Positions 42,790-51,364 of a DNA stretch of 64,000 nucleotides are shown one piece after another. This stretch comes from Vicinamibacterales bacterium (lineage in GTDB: Bacteria > Acidobacteriota > Vicinamibacteria > Vicinamibacterales > UBA2999): contig JAWKHS010000018.1 of assembly GCA_041394705.1 (NCBI GenBank), positions 62,001 through 126,000 of the forward strand, given 5' to 3'. Every line of letters starts with the position of its first letter. Positions within the stretch are counted from its first letter, which is position 1. Position numbers and translations under genes: made by a program. Under the pieces are notes generated by a model. It saw nothing but the letters and a program-made list of their open reading frames with translations. It had not been told where the DNA came from and made no database searches.

Positions 42790-44700
42790 CTAGATCCGCC
42801 CCATCCACTGCAGCAGGCCCGTCGTCAGCCACGGCACGTAGGTGATGACGAGCACGCCGAACGCGAGGACCGCCAGCATCGGCAGCGTCGCGACGGCCAC
42901 GTCCATCAGCGGCCGGCGGAAGCGATAGGAGGACAGGAACAGGTTCAGGCCGACCGGCGGCGTGAGGTAGCCCAGCTCCAGATTGGCGATGAAGATGATG
43001 CCCAGGTGCACGGGGTGGACGTCGTAGGCCACGCCGAGCGGGACGAGGAGGGGGGCGACGACGAAGGTCGCGCTGAAGATGTCCATCATCGCGCCCACGA
43101 CGAGCAGGAACGCGTTGAGGGCGAGCAGGAACATGCCCCGCGACGTGATGTATTGCTGCGTCGCTTCCAGCAGGCGCCCCGGCACGTCGGCATCGATCAT
43201 CCAGCTCGTGAGCCCCACGGCGACGCCCAGGATGAGCAGCACGCCGCCCACGGTGGACGAGCACTCGGCCGCGACGCGGCCGATGTCCCGGCCGATTCGG
43301 AGATCGCGGTGCACGAAGACCTGCGTGCAGAACGCGTAGAGCGCGCCGATCGCAGCGGCTTCCACCGTGGTGGCCACGCCGCTGAAGAGGGCGCCCACGA
43401 CCACCACCGGCAGCAGCATCTCCCACTTCGCGTCCCAGATCGCGGCGCCGGCCTCGCGCGTCGAGAACGCCGGGCGGGGCACGTTGGCGGCGATGGCGGC
43501 GCGGATGCCCCAGGCCGCGGTCATGCCGATGAGGAGCAGCCCGGGCACGATGCCGCCGATGAACAGATCCTCGATCGGCGACTGCGCGACGATGCCGTAC
43601 AGGATGAGCGGCAGCGCTGGGGGCAGGAGCAGGCCGAGCGAGCCCGACGCGGTGAGGAGCCCCAGCGAGAAGCGCTCGCCGTAGCCGTCCTCGACGAGCG
43701 CCGGGAAGAGCAGGCCCCCCAGCGCCAGGATCGTCACGCCGGAGCCGCCGGTGAAGACGGTGAAGAAGGCGCAGAGCATCGCGCAGACGACCGCCGTGCC
43801 GCCCGGGAACCAGCCGAAGAGCGCGCGGAAGACGCGGAGCAGCCGGCCCGGGGCGCCGCCTTCGGCCAGGATGACGCCCACGAGGGTGAAGAGCGGGATC
43901 GCCGCGAGCGTGGGCTTCGTGGAGAGCTGGTAGGTCTGGATGAGGATGGCCGAGGGCGAGACGCCCTCGGACAGGAACATCACCGCGGCCGCGCCACCGA
44001 GGAGCGCGAAGATGGGCGCGCCGGCGATGCCGCCGACGAAGAGCGCCAGCAGCCACCACAGGTAGCTGTCGGCCCCGCCGGGCAGGGCCGCCATCGGGAC
44101 GTCGTCCACGCTCGGCGAGAACGGCGCGCTCCAGTCGAACGGCAGCCCGGCGCCCAGCCAGAGGCCGACGACCACGCCCAGCGCGGCGCCGATGCCGGCC
44201 GCGCGATCCGAGCGGAACGACGCCCGCACGATGCGCCAGGCGATGAGCCCGAATCCCACCGGGAGCAGCACCTGGAACGTCCACACCGGGACGCCCTCGG
44301 TGATGTTGCGGCCTGCCTGCCGCTCGAGCCGCACCAGGTCCACGCCCGCCCGCGCCAGCAGGCTGGCGACCGACGCGCCGACGAACCCGCCCAGCGTCTT
44401 GGCCGCCGAGCGCAGGCGGCCGGCCGGGAGCAGCGACCCGGTGGCGAGCGCGAGCAGCCGATCGTCCCTGGCCGCCAGCGCGCCGCCGAGCAGGGCGACG
44501 ACGAGCGTCAGGTGCTGGACGAACGGCACCCCGCCGGGAATGCCGGAGTCGAATCGCCTGAGGACGATCTCGGTGATCGGCAGGAGCGTGAGGAGGACGA
44601 GCGTGAGCGTGGACAGCCCGTGCTCGACCGTCGCGACCGGGCCGCGCGTCTCGATCCCCCGCGCTTCGGCGGGCGCCGACGGCTCGGCCGGTCCACTCAC
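42790..44700 (-). CDS. TRAP transporter, fused small and large permease (DctQM)
   Basis: A 636-residue membrane protein. The first ~190 residues (four helices: HGLSTLTLVLLTLLPITEI, LGGALAARDDRLLALATG) are the DctQ-type small subunit. The remainder (about 210-630) is the DctM large subunit, with FGWFPGGTAVVCAMLCAFFT, TGGSGVTILALGGLLFPAL, GLLLPPALPLILYGIVAQ and the closing ELGYLTPPVGLNLFLSSYRF. TRAP systems use an ion gradient to import carboxylates or other small anions. Its start overlaps the DctP stop by 4 bases (ATGA). Fused QM forms are well known. Confidence 0.93.
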   Translation of the reverse strand: MSGPAEPSAPAEARGIETRGPVATVEHGLSTLTLVLLTLLPITEIVLRRFDSGIPGGVPFVQHLTLVVALLGGALAARDDRLLALATGSLLPAGRLRSAAKTLGGFVGASVASLLARAGVDLVRLERQAGRNITEGVPVWTFQVLLPVGFGLIAWRIVRASFRSDRAAGIGAALGVVVGLWLGAGLPFDWSAPFSPSVDDVPMAALPGGADSYLWWLLALFVGGIAGAPIFALLGGAAAVMFLSEGVSPSAILIQTYQLSTKPTLAAIPLFTLVGVILAEGGAPGRLLRVFRALFGWFPGGTAVVCAMLCAFFTVFTGGSGVTILALGGLLFPALVEDGYGERFSLGLLTASGSLGLLLPPALPLILYGIVAQSPIEDLFIGGIVPGLLLIGMTAAWGIRAAIAANVPRPAFSTREAGAAIWDAKWEMLLPVVVVGALFSGVATTVEAAAIGALYAFCTQVFVHRDLRIGRDIGRVAAECSSTVGGVLLILGVAVGLTSWMIDADVPGRLLEATQQYITSRGMFLLALNAFLLVVGAMMDIFSATFVVAPLLVPLGVAYDVHPVHLGIIFIANLELGYLTPPVGLNLFLSSYRFRRPLMDVAVATLPMLAVLAFGVLVITYVPWLTTGLLQWMGRI

Positions 44701-45713
44701 TTGGCGCCGCGCGTCTTGCGGAACGCGTCGCGCTCGCGGAGCGCCTGGTCGTAGATGTCGGCCGGCACCACGCTGCCCTTCATCGACACCGCGAAGCGGT
44801 CGGCCATGTCACGGAAGCCCTTCACGGCGGCCGCGTCCGGGGTCGTGATCTTCAAGCCGCGCTTCAGCATCTCGGCCCGCGCCTGTTCGTCCTGCTGCGG
44901 CACGTCCCTGTCGAGCGCGTCCTGCGTCTTCTTCGCCATGGCCAGGATCTGCTGTCGGTCGTTCTCGGCGATGCCGTTCCACACGCGCGCGTCCACGACG
45001 GTGGCGCCGGCGAGCGGCCCCACGCCCAGGTCGAGCATGTTCGGGACGCTGCGATACCACTGGAAGGCCAGCGTGGCGAGGGGCGTGGAGGGCACGGCGT
45101 CGAGCAGGCCCGTCATGAGGCCGCTCTGCACCTCGGTGAAGGGCAACGGCCGCGGATTGAAGCCGTTCTGCTTGTAGAGCTGGACGAACTGGTCCTCGCC
45201 CGCCGAGGTGTAGAGGCGCTGCTGCTTCAGGGCCTCCACGTTGGGGACCGGGTTCTTGCTGAACAGGTACACCCACCCGGTGTCGCCCCAGTTCAGGAAC
45301 ACGAGGCCCTTGGCTTCGAGCTTCTGCTTCAGCACCGGTTCGAGCTTCGCGCGCACCGTGCGGTACTCGTCGTAGCTGCCGTAGAACATCGGGATCGCGA
45401 AGATGTTGAACGCCGGATCCACCGAGGCCAGTCCCAGCGCCGTGATCGAGGCCGCGTGCTGCCGGCCGATCTTCATGTTCGAGATCATCGTGGCTTCGTC
45501 GTCCTGGGACGCCCCGATGACGCGGATGACCACGCGCCCGGCGGTGGCCGTCTTCACGTCGGCCTCGAACTGGCGGAGCGCCTTGTGCCAGACCGACCCG
45601 AGCGGGGCCGGCGAGGCGAGGCGGATGGTGGTCTGGGCCGAGGCGACGCCGGCCGACACGGCCAGCGCTGCGGGCAGCGTCAGCGCGACGACTGCGATCC
45701 AGAGGCGAGACAT
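44697..45713 (-). CDS. TRAP transporter substrate-binding protein (DctP/TatP-like)
   Basis: A 338-residue periplasmic binding protein. The signal peptide ends VASAQ. The fold reads TIRLASPAPLGSVWHKALRQ, GGRVVIRVIGAS-type DctP strands, FNWG-like WGDTGWVYLFSKNPV, and LQSGLMTGLLDA-type EVQSGLMTGLLDAVPS. The usual DctP ligand Arg (R in QRLYTSAGEDQF region) is hard to place, so the ligand is not predicted. ATG 45713 is used; in-frame GTGs at 45716 and 45737 exist and the AGGA site lies about 14 bases upstream. It lies 42 bases after the TatT-like gene, which argues for the TatP subtype. Confidence 0.9.
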   Translation of the reverse strand: MSRLWIAVVALTLPAALAVSAGVASAQTTIRLASPAPLGSVWHKALRQFEADVKTATAGRVVIRVIGASQDDEATMISNMKIGRQHAASITALGLASVDPAFNIFAIPMFYGSYDEYRTVRAKLEPVLKQKLEAKGLVFLNWGDTGWVYLFSKNPVPNVEALKQQRLYTSAGEDQFVQLYKQNGFNPRPLPFTEVQSGLMTGLLDAVPSTPLATLAFQWYRSVPNMLDLGVGPLAGATVVDARVWNGIAENDRQQILAMAKKTQDALDRDVPQQDEQARAEMLKRGLKITTPDAAAVKGFRDMADRFAVSMKGSVVPADIYDQALRERDAFRKTRGAK

Positions 45714-45755
45714 CACTGATCTACCGTCCTTTCTCACGGCGCCGCGCGGGCGCCC

Positions 45756-46799
45756 TCATCGAAACTGGGCCGGGACCGGCACCGGCGCGTGCGGGACCGG
45801 CAGCGCCAGCGTCAGCCGCGGTGCGGCTGGCGCGCCGGCGTCGGAGAAGAGCTCGTCCTCGCGCGACTGCAGGATGCGGGCCCGCTTCTGCGCGATGAGC
45901 GTGGCCAGCCGGATGTCGGGCACGTCGTCGGGGTCGATCGCGAGGGCCTGTTCGAGCAACTGCTCGAACTCTTCCTTGTTCTGGGCCGGCTGCGCCACGC
46001 TGGCGGCCATGGCGACGTACGCCGACGCCGACTTGCCCTTCGAGAGCGCCACGGCGCGCTCGAAGTGCTGGCGCGCCCGGGCCGCATCGCCGCCCATGGA
46101 CGGCGACATGCCGTCCAGGGTGATGAACACCTCGTGGATGGCGCCGTCGGCGTAGGCCTCGTCGATCTGGAGCGCGCGCTCCATCAGCGTCCGCACGACG
46201 GGGAAGTCCGCCACGAGATCCGGCTGATCCACTCCGACGGCGATCGCCGAACCCCACGAGGCGCCGAGCCAGTAGAGCTCCTCCACGTCGTACTTCGCGG
46301 TGCCCAGCGCCGTCGCGGGATCGCGCGCCAGCGCCTCGCGCAGGCCGGGACGCCTGAGCTCCACCCGGCGCATGCAGTAGTCGCGGGCACGGAGATACAG
46401 GCGGCGTGCGCGCGCCTTCAGCCGCTCGCTTTCGTCGTAATCGGTGGACTCCAGGGCCTCGGCGTCGAGCTGCACGAACGCGTTGGCGTAGGAGGTGAAT
46501 CCGGAGCACGCCGTCAGCAGCAGGCCCTTGTGCTTGGGCGAGGTCTGCAGCAGCGACTCGACGGTCTTGAGGGAGAAGGGCAGCGCCGCCCTGATGAGCT
46601 CTGGGTCGTCGTCGGTCGTGTAGACGGAGGGCCCTGGCGCCGAGAGGGCATCGCCCAACTTGTTGACGGCAAAGGTCTTGATGGAACAGCCCGCCGCGAG
46701 CACGGCGCAACCCGCCACGGCGACCAGCCGGCCGCGCCATGCTGGGTGAACCTGGAGTGCCAATGTCACTTCAGGATAGACGAAAACCTTCGCGGGCAC
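45756..46799 (-). CDS. TatT-like TRAP-associated lipoprotein
   Basis: A 347-residue helical protein with a signal peptide and lipobox (AVLAAGCSI). The mature part is TPR-like: DPELIRAALPFSLKTVESLL, YLRARDYCMRRVEL, DVEELYWLGASWGSAIAVG, and GDAARARQHFERAVALSKG. This layout matches the TatT family, the trimeric partner of the TatP binding protein described in Treponema pallidum (Tp0956/Tp0957), proposed to handle hydrophobic ligands. First gene of the TRAP operon. The start is uncertain: GTG 46799 is used, GTG 46769 is as likely. Confidence 0.84.
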   Translation of the reverse strand: MPAKVFVYPEVTLALQVHPAWRGRLVAVAGCAVLAAGCSIKTFAVNKLGDALSAPGPSVYTTDDDPELIRAALPFSLKTVESLLQTSPKHKGLLLTACSGFTSYANAFVQLDAEALESTDYDESERLKARARRLYLRARDYCMRRVELRRPGLREALARDPATALGTAKYDVEELYWLGASWGSAIAVGVDQPDLVADFPVVRTLMERALQIDEAYADGAIHEVFITLDGMSPSMGGDAARARQHFERAVALSKGKSASAYVAMAASVAQPAQNKEEFEQLLEQALAIDPDDVPDIRLATLIAQKRARILQSREDELFSDAGAPAAPRLTLALPVPHAPVPVPAQFR

Positions 46800-46841
46800 G
46801 ATTCGGGCTGCCGCCTCCCCGGGCCCCAGGGCGGGGCGCGC

Positions 46842-47930
46842 CTACTGCGCCCGGCCCTCGATCTCCTCGTACACCCGGGCCACGCCGTGCCAGCTCACGC
46901 CGGCCGCGGTGATGCCGGGGTAGTTCGCGGCATGCCTCCGCATGTCGATCCGGGCTGCCGCGGCGTCGGCCGGCACGCCCTGCGCGTGCTGGGCTTCGGC
47001 CTGCGTCCAGAAGTCCCGCAGGTAGGCCTGGAAGTGATCGATCTTGGCCTTGCCGCGGAAGGCCTGGCCGTGACCGGGCAGCACGACGTCGAAGTCGAGC
47101 GCGCGGAGCCGGTCGAGCGTCTGCGGCCAGTCCCTGATGAAGCCGTCGCCGATGTACGAGGTGCCCTCGACCAGGAGGTCGCCGGTGATGACCACGCGCT
47201 CGGCGGGGAGGAACACCACCACGTCGCCACCCGTGTGCCCACGGCCGAGGAAGAGCACGCGGATCTCGCGCCCGCCGCGATACAGCGTCAGGTGGTCGGC
47301 CAGCGTGACGGTGGGAGGCCGGACGTCGATGGCGCGGATGCCGTCGAGCTCGACGACGAGCGGCGCGATCTGGCCCTGCAGCGTTGCGCGTTCGGCGGCG
47401 TCGGCGGTCGTCGCCAGGCGCGCCTTCATCTCGTCGATGCGGCCCGGCAGGCCGCCGATGAACTGATCCCAGCTGCGCCCGCGCGTCGAGTCGCCGGCGG
47501 CCAGTTTCCGGCGCGTGTATTCGTGTCCGATGATCTCCACCTCGGGACCGAAGATCTGGTTGCCATGGGCGTGGTCCCAGTGCCAATGGGTGTTCACCAC
47601 CTCGCGGATCGGCTTGGGCGTGAGGGTCCGGATCTCCTCGCGCAGCGCCCAGGCCGCTCCAGGCGACAGGTGCGTGTCCACCACGAGGACGCCATCGTCG
47701 TTGACGACGACCGAGGCGTTGCATCCGACGGCGAGTGCGCCGGTCCCGACGGCGTGGTACACGCCCGGCGCGACCTCGGTGAAGGTGAACGCCTTGCCCG
47801 TGTAGGTGCTGCCGGGCGGGCGGCCGGCGCCCTGCGCGACCGTGCGCGGCGCGGCGACGAACGCCACGGCGCCGAGGCCGGCCAGGGCGATCGAGACCAG
47901 GGTGATCCAGCGGCGGCGGGGCGTGGCCAT
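46842..47930 (-). CDS. Exported metallo-beta-lactamase-fold hydrolase
   Basis: A 362-residue protein with a signal peptide (about 1-33, ending RTVAQG). The zinc motif is THWHWDHAHGN (about 113-123), with further ligands in FLGRGHTGGDVVVF and VITGDLLVEGT and the last His in VVLPGHGQAFRG. This is a complete dinuclear metal set. It resembles class B3-like or SoxH/quinoprotein-relay-type hydrolases, but nothing shows beta-lactam activity. The C-terminal ~80 residues are helical. It lies 42 bases upstream of the TatT gene on the same strand and could be co-transcribed. Confidence 0.86.
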   Translation of the reverse strand: MATPRRRWITLVSIALAGLGAVAFVAAPRTVAQGAGRPPGSTYTGKAFTFTEVAPGVYHAVGTGALAVGCNASVVVNDDGVLVVDTHLSPGAAWALREEIRTLTPKPIREVVNTHWHWDHAHGNQIFGPEVEIIGHEYTRRKLAAGDSTRGRSWDQFIGGLPGRIDEMKARLATTADAAERATLQGQIAPLVVELDGIRAIDVRPPTVTLADHLTLYRGGREIRVLFLGRGHTGGDVVVFLPAERVVITGDLLVEGTSYIGDGFIRDWPQTLDRLRALDFDVVLPGHGQAFRGKAKIDHFQAYLRDFWTQAEAQHAQGVPADAAAARIDMRRHAANYPGITAAGVSWHGVARVYEEIEGRAQ

Positions 47931-48000
47931 GGCGCGACAGCGTACTCCCGCGCGGCCCGGGCCTCAAGCGCCGCCGGCCCGCTGGGCGTCGCTCGACGAC

Positions 48001-48759
48001 TCAGGTGAAGGTGGCCACCACCGGGCCGTGATCGCTGGTGCCCACCTCGCGCTGCACCACGCACGTCGTGGCCGATGCCGCCAGTCCGGCCGACGCCACC
48101 ACGTAGTCGATCCGCCAGCCGATGTTGCGCTGCTTCAGGTTGCGCCACGGCGCCCACCAGGTGAACAGCGCGTCGTCGGACGGATGGAGCGTCCGTCCCA
48201 CGTCCACGAGCCCTCGCGACAGCAGCCGCTCGATCAGGGCCCGCTCGTCCTCACGCGCGCCGACCTGGTTGACCTTCCGCTCCTTCGGGTGGATGTCCAT
48301 GTCGGTCCGGGCCACGTTCAGGTCGCCACAGAAGAGCAGCGGCCGGCCCGCCGCCTGGTGGTCGGCGGCCCAGGCGTCCATGGCCGTGAGGAAGCGGAGC
48401 TTCGCCTCGTAGTCCTTGCCGCCGTTGGGCACGTAGAACGACGAGGTCAGCACCGGCCCGCGCCCGAAGTCGAGCTCGGCCGAGATCACGCGCCGTTCGA
48501 AGTCGAAGGGCGGATGCGTGTAGACGGGCGGCGCAGCCACCGCCGTCTTGGCCACGAGCAGGCCGACGCCCGAGTAGCCCTTGTCGCCGTGCCAGCCGGT
48601 CCAGTAGCCGTCCACGTCCCGCAGCTCGAACGGCAGCTGGTCGATCGAGGCCTTCACTTCCTGCAGGCAGACGATGTCGGGCCGTTCCGCGGCGAGCCAG
48701 TCGAGCAGCTGCCCCTGCCGCGCGCGGATGCCATTGACGTTCCAGGTCGCGATCTTCAT
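48001..48759 (-). CDS. xthA: Exodeoxyribonuclease III
   Basis: A 252-residue base-excision-repair nuclease that cuts at abasic sites and trims 3' ends. It has the family signature at both ends: MKIATWNVNGIRAR (metal-binding Asn), PDIVCLQEVK (metal Glu), GYSGVGLLV, FYVPNGGKDY, FCGDLNVART (Asp/Asn) and the terminal TSDHGPVVATF (catalytic Asp-His). All catalytic residues are present. The ATG at 48759 is the natural N-terminus. The gap to the gene on either side is about 70 bases and shows no clear signal. Confidence 0.95.
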   Translation of the reverse strand: MKIATWNVNGIRARQGQLLDWLAAERPDIVCLQEVKASIDQLPFELRDVDGYWTGWHGDKGYSGVGLLVAKTAVAAPPVYTHPPFDFERRVISAELDFGRGPVLTSSFYVPNGGKDYEAKLRFLTAMDAWAADHQAAGRPLLFCGDLNVARTDMDIHPKERKVNQVGAREDERALIERLLSRGLVDVGRTLHPSDDALFTWWAPWRNLKQRNIGWRIDYVVASAGLAASATTCVVQREVGTSDHGPVVATFT

Positions 48760-48833
48760 CGGTGAGCGCGCCACAGCATATCGTCTGGCGCGGCCGCCTC
48801 CGGCGTGCGGGTCCGGCGGTGTGGGGACGAGGG

Positions 48834-49439
48834 CTACCGCGCGGACCAGCCGAGGAGCGTCCGATCCACCGCGAGGCGGGTGCGTCGGACGACGTCCCCC
48901 GGAGGCGTGGTCTCGATGGCGTGGACGGCGCCGTTCAGGAGCGCCTCGAGCTCGAAGGCCACCTGCGCCGGGTCGGTGCCGCGGGCCAGCTCGCCGGCGG
49001 CCTCGGCGCCGGTCGCCGCCTGGTCGAGGGTGCGGCGCCACGAGGCCGCCCAGGCCGCCCGTCTGGATTCGGCGGCGGCGGCCAGGTCGCGTCCGAAGGC
49101 CCGGTGGACGGGCGTGAGCCCCGCCCCGCCGGACTCCGCCGCAAACAGCAGGAACGCGTCGCAGAGGGCCGCGAGGCGCGCCAGCCCCGGAGGCGCGGTC
49201 CCGGCCGGGTCGACCACCGCCCGTCCGAACCGATCCGCCGCCTCGTCCACGAGCGCGGCCTCGAGCGCGGCCTTGGAGCCGAAGTGGGCGTGGACGGCGC
49301 TCTTGCTCATCCCGAGCGCGCCGGCCAGCGCGCCGATGCTCGCCCGTTGCCGGCCGCCCTGGGCAGTCAGCGCCAGGCCGCGCTCCACGAGCGCCCTGCG
49401 GCTGCGCAGCCCGTTGGCTCTGGCAATCGGCCGTGACAC
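48834..49439 (-). CDS. TetR-family transcriptional regulator
   Basis: A 201-residue repressor-type protein. The N-terminal helix-turn-helix reads RASIGALAGALGMSKSAVHAHFGSKAALEAA (quoted in part: GMSKSAVHAHFGS), and the all-helical C-terminal domain begins near residue 75. The GTG at 49439 is used because no ATG lies in frame near it. Two palindromes (49434-49446, overlapping the start codon, and 49453-49464) lie in the divergent region and are likely autoregulatory sites. Divergent from the exported methyltransferase gene at 49605, which may be the regulated target. Confidence 0.87.
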   Translation of the reverse strand: MSRPIARANGLRSRRALVERGLALTAQGGRQRASIGALAGALGMSKSAVHAHFGSKAALEAALVDEAADRFGRAVVDPAGTAPPGLARLAALCDAFLLFAAESGGAGLTPVHRAFGRDLAAAAESRRAAWAASWRRTLDQAATGAEAAGELARGTDPAQVAFELEALLNGAVHAIETTPPGDVVRRTRLAVDRTLLGWSAR

Positions 49440-49446
49440 GGTGTCA
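49434..49446. promoter_or_regulatory. 13-bp palindrome at the TetR start codon
   Basis: TGACAC-G-GTGTCA with perfect 6-base arms, covering the GTG start of the TetR-family gene (49437-49439). Bound repressor here would block its own transcription or translation. Only 6 bases separate it from the second palindrome. Confidence 0.45.
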
Positions 49447-49452
49447 TTGTGA

Positions 49453-49464
49453 ACGAACGTTCGT
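49453..49464. promoter_or_regulatory. ACGAACGTTCGT palindrome, probable TetR operator
   Basis: A perfect 12-bp palindrome 13 bases upstream of the TetR start codon. Its sequence resembles the ACGAACG half-sites that recur among TetR-family operators, and the divergent location is typical. The rest of the gap to 49551 shows no further signal. Confidence 0.6.
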
Positions 49465-49551
49465 CTAACAGCAAAATGTTCGACAATGTGTGTGATAGTT
49501 GGGGTTGGTGTTCTGGGCGGATTCCCTGGGCAGCCATTCCAGGCCGCCCGG

Positions 49552-49581
49552 TCGTCAAAGCGGAAGGCGGGCCGGTATACT
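49552..49581 (+). promoter_or_regulatory. Sigma-70-like promoter of the exported methyltransferase gene
   Basis: TCGTCA (49552-49557) and a strong TATACT (49576-49581), 18 bases apart. The -35 is a 4-of-6 match. The start of transcription would be near 49588, about 17 bases before the ATG at 49605, leaving room for the GAGGAG ribosome site. Confidence 0.5.
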
Positions 49582-49604
49582 CGCCCCTCCCCCGAGGAGT
49601 GCAG

Positions 49605-50162
49605 ATGTCCATGCGCGTCACGACTCTGGCCGTCGGCCTGACGGCCCTCCTCGTCCTGCCTGCCCCGCCAGCGGCCGCCCAGGCCGGGGCCGCCACCCGC
49701 CGTCCGGACGTCATCTACGTGCCGACGCCGCAGGAGGTGGTGGACGCGATGCTGCTTGCGGCCAAGGTCACGAAGGACGACGTCGTCTACGACCTGGGCA
49801 CCGGCGATGGGCGGATTCCGGTGACCGCGGCGAAGAAGTACGGCGCCCGCGCGGTGGGCATCGACATCGACCCCGAGCGCATCAAGGACGCGACCGAGAA
49901 CGTGCAGCGGAACGGGGTCGGCGACCGCGTCCGGATCCAGCAGGCGGACCTGTTCGAGGCCGACATCTCGCCGGCCACCGTCGTGACGCTCTACCTGCTG
50001 CCCAGCCTGAACGTGAAGCTCCGGCCCAAGCTGCTGCGCGACCTCAAGCCCGGCACGCGCATCGTCTCCCACGCCTTCGACATGGGCGACTGGAAGCCCG
50101 AGCAGGAGCTCGACGTCAACGGCCGGAAGATCTACCTCTGGACGATTCCGAAGAAGCCGTGA
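49605..50162 (+). CDS. Class I SAM-dependent methyltransferase with a signal peptide
   Basis: A 185-residue protein. The first ~26 residues are a signal peptide (MRVTTLAVGLTALLVLPAPP, ending AAAQ). The mature domain begins RPDVIYVPTPQEVVDAMLLA and has the SAM-binding motif VVYDLGTGDGRIPVTAAKK (motif I), GIDIDPERIKDA (motif II acidic residue) and a short C-terminal half ending IYLWTIPKK. The promoter at 49552-49581 and the GAGGAG site support the ATG at 49605; the open frame to 49449 would run through the TetR operators. Export of a SAM-dependent enzyme is odd because the periplasm is not known to hold SAM. Substrate unknown. Confidence 0.82.
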   Translation: MSMRVTTLAVGLTALLVLPAPPAAAQAGAATRRPDVIYVPTPQEVVDAMLLAAKVTKDDVVYDLGTGDGRIPVTAAKKYGARAVGIDIDPERIKDATENVQRNGVGDRVRIQQADLFEADISPATVVTLYLLPSLNVKLRPKLLRDLKPGTRIVSHAFDMGDWKPEQELDVNGRKIYLWTIPKKP

Positions 50163-50168
50163 CGCGGT

Positions 50169-51284
50169 CTAGTCGGTGCTGCTGCCCGGCAGGAGCGGCT
50201 CGCAGGTGCGGGTCTCGGGGCCGTTCTCGGTGCACACCGCGAACTTCGTCTCGTACATCGAGACGCCGGCGAACTCGCCCTTCTTGTTCAGCACGTAGAA
50301 GCTGAGGCCGAAGGCCGGGTTGCCCTTGCTGTTCAACAGGCGCTTCTCGATCGTGTTGGCCTTGACGCGACGGAGCGCCTCCATCCCGGCGTCCTTCGGC
50401 GACTTGCCGGCCCGCAGCTGCTCGACGATGAAGAACGAGCACAGGCCGTACAGGTTCGCTTCCCCGCGCCCGGTGGACCCGGCGGCCCCGACCTCGTTGT
50501 CCACGTACAGGCCCGCGCCGAGGATGGGAGAGTCGCCCACGCGGCCCGGGATCTTCCATGCCAGGCCGCTGGTGGTCGTGACACCGCACACCTCGCCCTT
50601 GGCGTTGACGCCGTCGCAGTTGATGGTGCCCCAGAAGTGGTTCGGGTCGATGAGGCCCTCGCGCACCATCTGCAGGCCGGCCATGAGGCCCGCGCGCTCA
50701 CGCTTCTTGGGATCGAGGTAGTGCTCGGGATCGACCCGGCGCTTCCACTCGAGCCACAGCCGCCGCGACTTCTCGGTGTTCAGGTCGTCCTCGATGGTGA
50801 AGCCCATCGAGCGCGCGAATTCCTGGGCGCCCTTGCCGACCAGCAGGTGGTGATCGGTGTTCTCCATCACCGCCTTCGCCACGAGCGACGGCGCGCGCAC
50901 GCCCTCGATGGCGGCCACGCCGCCCGCGCGCTTGGCCGGGCCGTGCATGCAGCAGGAGTCGAGCTGGACGACGCCGTCGGCGTTGGGCAGCCCGCCGTAG
51001 CCCACGCCCGACTCGGTGGGGTCCAGCTCCACGATGTTCACGCCGGCGATGAGCGAGTCGAGGACGTCCTTGCCGCCGCTCGTCATCATCTCGAAGGCCT
51101 GCTGCACGCACACCTTCGTGCCGCCGTTCTTGTAGACGTTGCCGTTGTCGCTGGAGATGACGACGGGCTTCGACGCGCCGGTGCGCATCGCCGGGGCCTG
51201 GCCGAAGGCGGGGACGGCGCCGAGCGCGAGGCCGGTGCCCGCGGACGTCTGGACGAACTCACGACGGGTCAGCGTCTTGGACAT
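50169..51284 (-). CDS. N4-(beta-N-acetylglucosaminyl)-L-asparaginase (Ntn hydrolase)
   Basis: A 371-residue glycosylasparaginase-family enzyme. A Tat-type signal (TRREFVQTSAGTGLAL) precedes the alpha subunit (VVISSDNGNVYKNGGTKV to about 205). The autocleavage site and N-terminal nucleophile threonine lie in GEVCGVTTTSGLAWK (about 218-232), followed by the beta subunit with GRVGDSPILGAGLYVDN and STGRGEANLYG, which match substrate-binding segments of the family. It would split the GlcNAc-Asn bond or other beta-aspartyl linkages in the periplasm. The ATG at 51284 has AGGAGGAT (GGATCC-adjacent) upstream. Monocistronic. Confidence 0.93.
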   Translation of the reverse strand: MSKTLTRREFVQTSAGTGLALGAVPAFGQAPAMRTGASKPVVISSDNGNVYKNGGTKVCVQQAFEMMTSGGKDVLDSLIAGVNIVELDPTESGVGYGGLPNADGVVQLDSCCMHGPAKRAGGVAAIEGVRAPSLVAKAVMENTDHHLLVGKGAQEFARSMGFTIEDDLNTEKSRRLWLEWKRRVDPEHYLDPKKRERAGLMAGLQMVREGLIDPNHFWGTINCDGVNAKGEVCGVTTTSGLAWKIPGRVGDSPILGAGLYVDNEVGAAGSTGRGEANLYGLCSFFIVEQLRAGKSPKDAGMEALRRVKANTIEKRLLNSKGNPAFGLSFYVLNKKGEFAGVSMYETKFAVCTENGPETRTCEPLLPGSSTD

Positions 51285-51364
51285 GGATCCTCCTGAGATC
51301 CGGAGCATCCTACACCCGCCCGGCCGGGCGCGCCCGGGCGAGCCTGTCCCGCCCGGGCCGTGCC

